A stretch of DNA of 6,293 bases. Source: Candidatus Hydrogenedentota bacterium. Its GTDB lineage: Bacteria > Hydrogenedentota > Hydrogenedentia > Hydrogenedentiales > CAITNO01. The first letter of the stretch is position 1, and every line of letters starts with the position of its first letter. Location of the stretch: the NCBI GenBank assembly GCA_903922535.1, contig CAIXUF010000585.1, positions 1 through 6,293 on the forward strand. Direction: 5' to 3'. The translations under genes and the position numbers were made by a program. The notes below the pieces were generated by a model, which was given only the letters and a program-made list of their open reading frames with translations, was not told where the DNA came from and did not search any database. Shown in pieces: positions 5,520-6,293 of the stretch.

Positions 5520-6293
5520 CAGGGCAGGGCAAAACCGGACTGGAGGCGCTGGCTGAGCGTGTCCATTTCTGATTTGAGCTGGTTCTTGAGGATCAGCTTG
5601 AGGGCGTCCTGTTCCAAACCCTTGTTGCCTGCGGCGACCAGTTCTCGCGGATCGGTGGCGGTGCCGCTGCCGCTGTATGCGGATGCGTTGGCGGTGAGGG
5701 ATTCCTTGAGTTGGGTCATCCTGGCCTGCACGTCGCGCTGGCCGCGGGTGCGCTGCTGCAACTCGTTGGGGAATTCCTCGGTGATCTCGCCGTAGGCGGC
5801 CTGGGCCTGCTGCAGCAGGGAAATGGCCTCGGCGTAGCGGTTCTTCTGGGCCTCCTGCTCGGCAAGGTCGCGCATGTCGTTGGCGCGCTGAATGGCGGCC
5901 TGCTGCGCGGCCAGCCGCGTGTCGCGCTCCTGAATGAGATTGTCCGCCTGGAGGCGTTTGCCCTCGGCGCTGTCGTGCAGCGGATTGGCCTTGGTGGCCT
6001 TCTCGAAGGCGGCCCGCGCCTCTTCCAGCTTGTTTTCCTTGAGGGCGGCGTCGCCCTTGGCCACGTAGAAATCGGACACTTTCTGCACCACGTCGCGGCG
6101 GTCGGGCGCGGCGGCGATAACGGTCTCGTACTCTTTGATGGCGCGATCCTGGAAGCCCGCCTCCAGCAGGAGATCGCCAATCTTGGCGCGCATGTCGGGG
6201 GTGATCGGCGTCAGCGCGCCGTACTGCGCGTTTGCCTGGTCGATTTCCTTGTCGTTGTGCCGCTTGATGAAGAACGCGTAGGCGTCGAGCACA
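5519..6293 (-). CDS. TPR / coiled-coil repeat protein, C-terminal part
   Basis: At least 257 residues read leftward into a TGA at 5519-5521. The reading frame is open to the window edge. The GTG at 6290-6292 is probably not the true start, because the sequence begins in mid-helix (LDAYAFFIKRHNDKE). Counted from that GTG, two tetratricopeptide-like units are visible: AKIGDLLLEAGFQDRAIKEY (36-55) continuing through ETVIAAAPDR, and YVAKGDAALKENKLEEARAA (76-95) continuing through FEKATKANP. Residues about 110-200 are a long charged, Ala/Gln/Glu-rich stretch likely to form helical hairpins or a coiled coil, with a third TPR-like motif at NRYAEAISLLQQAQAAYGEI (151-170). A Ser/Gly-rich linker (about 203-213) precedes a final helix. 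No membrane segment appears in the visible part. TPR regions mediate protein-protein contacts; the specific partner and function are unknown. Confidence 0.8.
   Translation of the reverse strand, partial: VLDAYAFFIKRHNDKEIDQANAQYGALTPITPDMRAKIGDLLLEAGFQDRAIKEYETVIAAAPDRRDVVQKVSDFYVAKGDAALKENKLEEARAAFEKATKANPLHDSAEGKRLQADNLIQERDTRLAAQQAAIQRANDMRDLAEQEAQKNRYAEAISLLQQAQAAYGEITEEFPNELQQRTRGQRDVQARMTQLKESLTANASAYSGSGTATDPRELVAAGNKGLEQDALKLILKNQLKSEMDTLSQRLQSGFALP

Overview
The window looks like chromosomal DNA from a GC-rich, Gram-negative-type bacterium. It carries a lepA-lepB junction (translation factor EF4 followed by type I signal peptidase, the order known from E. coli), a second and unusual signal peptidase gene, hemW and aat. 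The mixture of short dispersed stem-loop repeats and a 9-bp-period ATGGAC minisatellite reminds me of uncultured lineages such as Hydrogenedentota or Verrucomicrobia-like bacteria. That is recollection only and was not tested; no rRNA or other decisive marker is present.

Layout. Positions 2-97 hold the 3' end of lepA. Positions 101-1261 hold a first signal peptidase I (lepB1), whose N-terminal tail is interrupted in frame by two copies of a 26-bp palindromic repeat and whose catalytic domain carries a roughly 100-residue helical insertion. Positions 1318-1680 encode a small single-domain cupin with a good Shine-Dalgarno sequence. The 161-bp gap after it carries two stem-loop repeats. Positions 1842-3308 encode a second signal peptidase I (lepB2): a complete catalytic domain followed by a membrane segment and then a second, degenerate signal-peptidase domain lacking the catalytic residues. 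hemW (3333-4415) follows after 24 bp. Positions 4438-4630 hold two convergent arms of a hexamer array. aat (4685-5365) encodes leucyl/phenylalanyl-tRNA-protein transferase. Positions 5366-5518, between convergent genes, hold a composite stem-loop element and a palindrome. The minus-strand gene from 6293 down to 5519 is the C-terminal part of a TPR/coiled-coil protein whose start lies outside the window.

How the genes fit together. lepA to hemW all read rightward with mostly short gaps and may be co-transcribed. The two signal peptidases would release secreted proteins from the membrane, HemW handles heme, and Aat tags proteins for N-degron proteolysis. These are housekeeping roles with no obvious shared pathway. 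I see no CRISPR array, tRNA, rRNA, phage or transposase gene. The most unusual points are the active-plus-degenerate signal peptidase fusion and the ATGGAC/GTCCAT convergent array.
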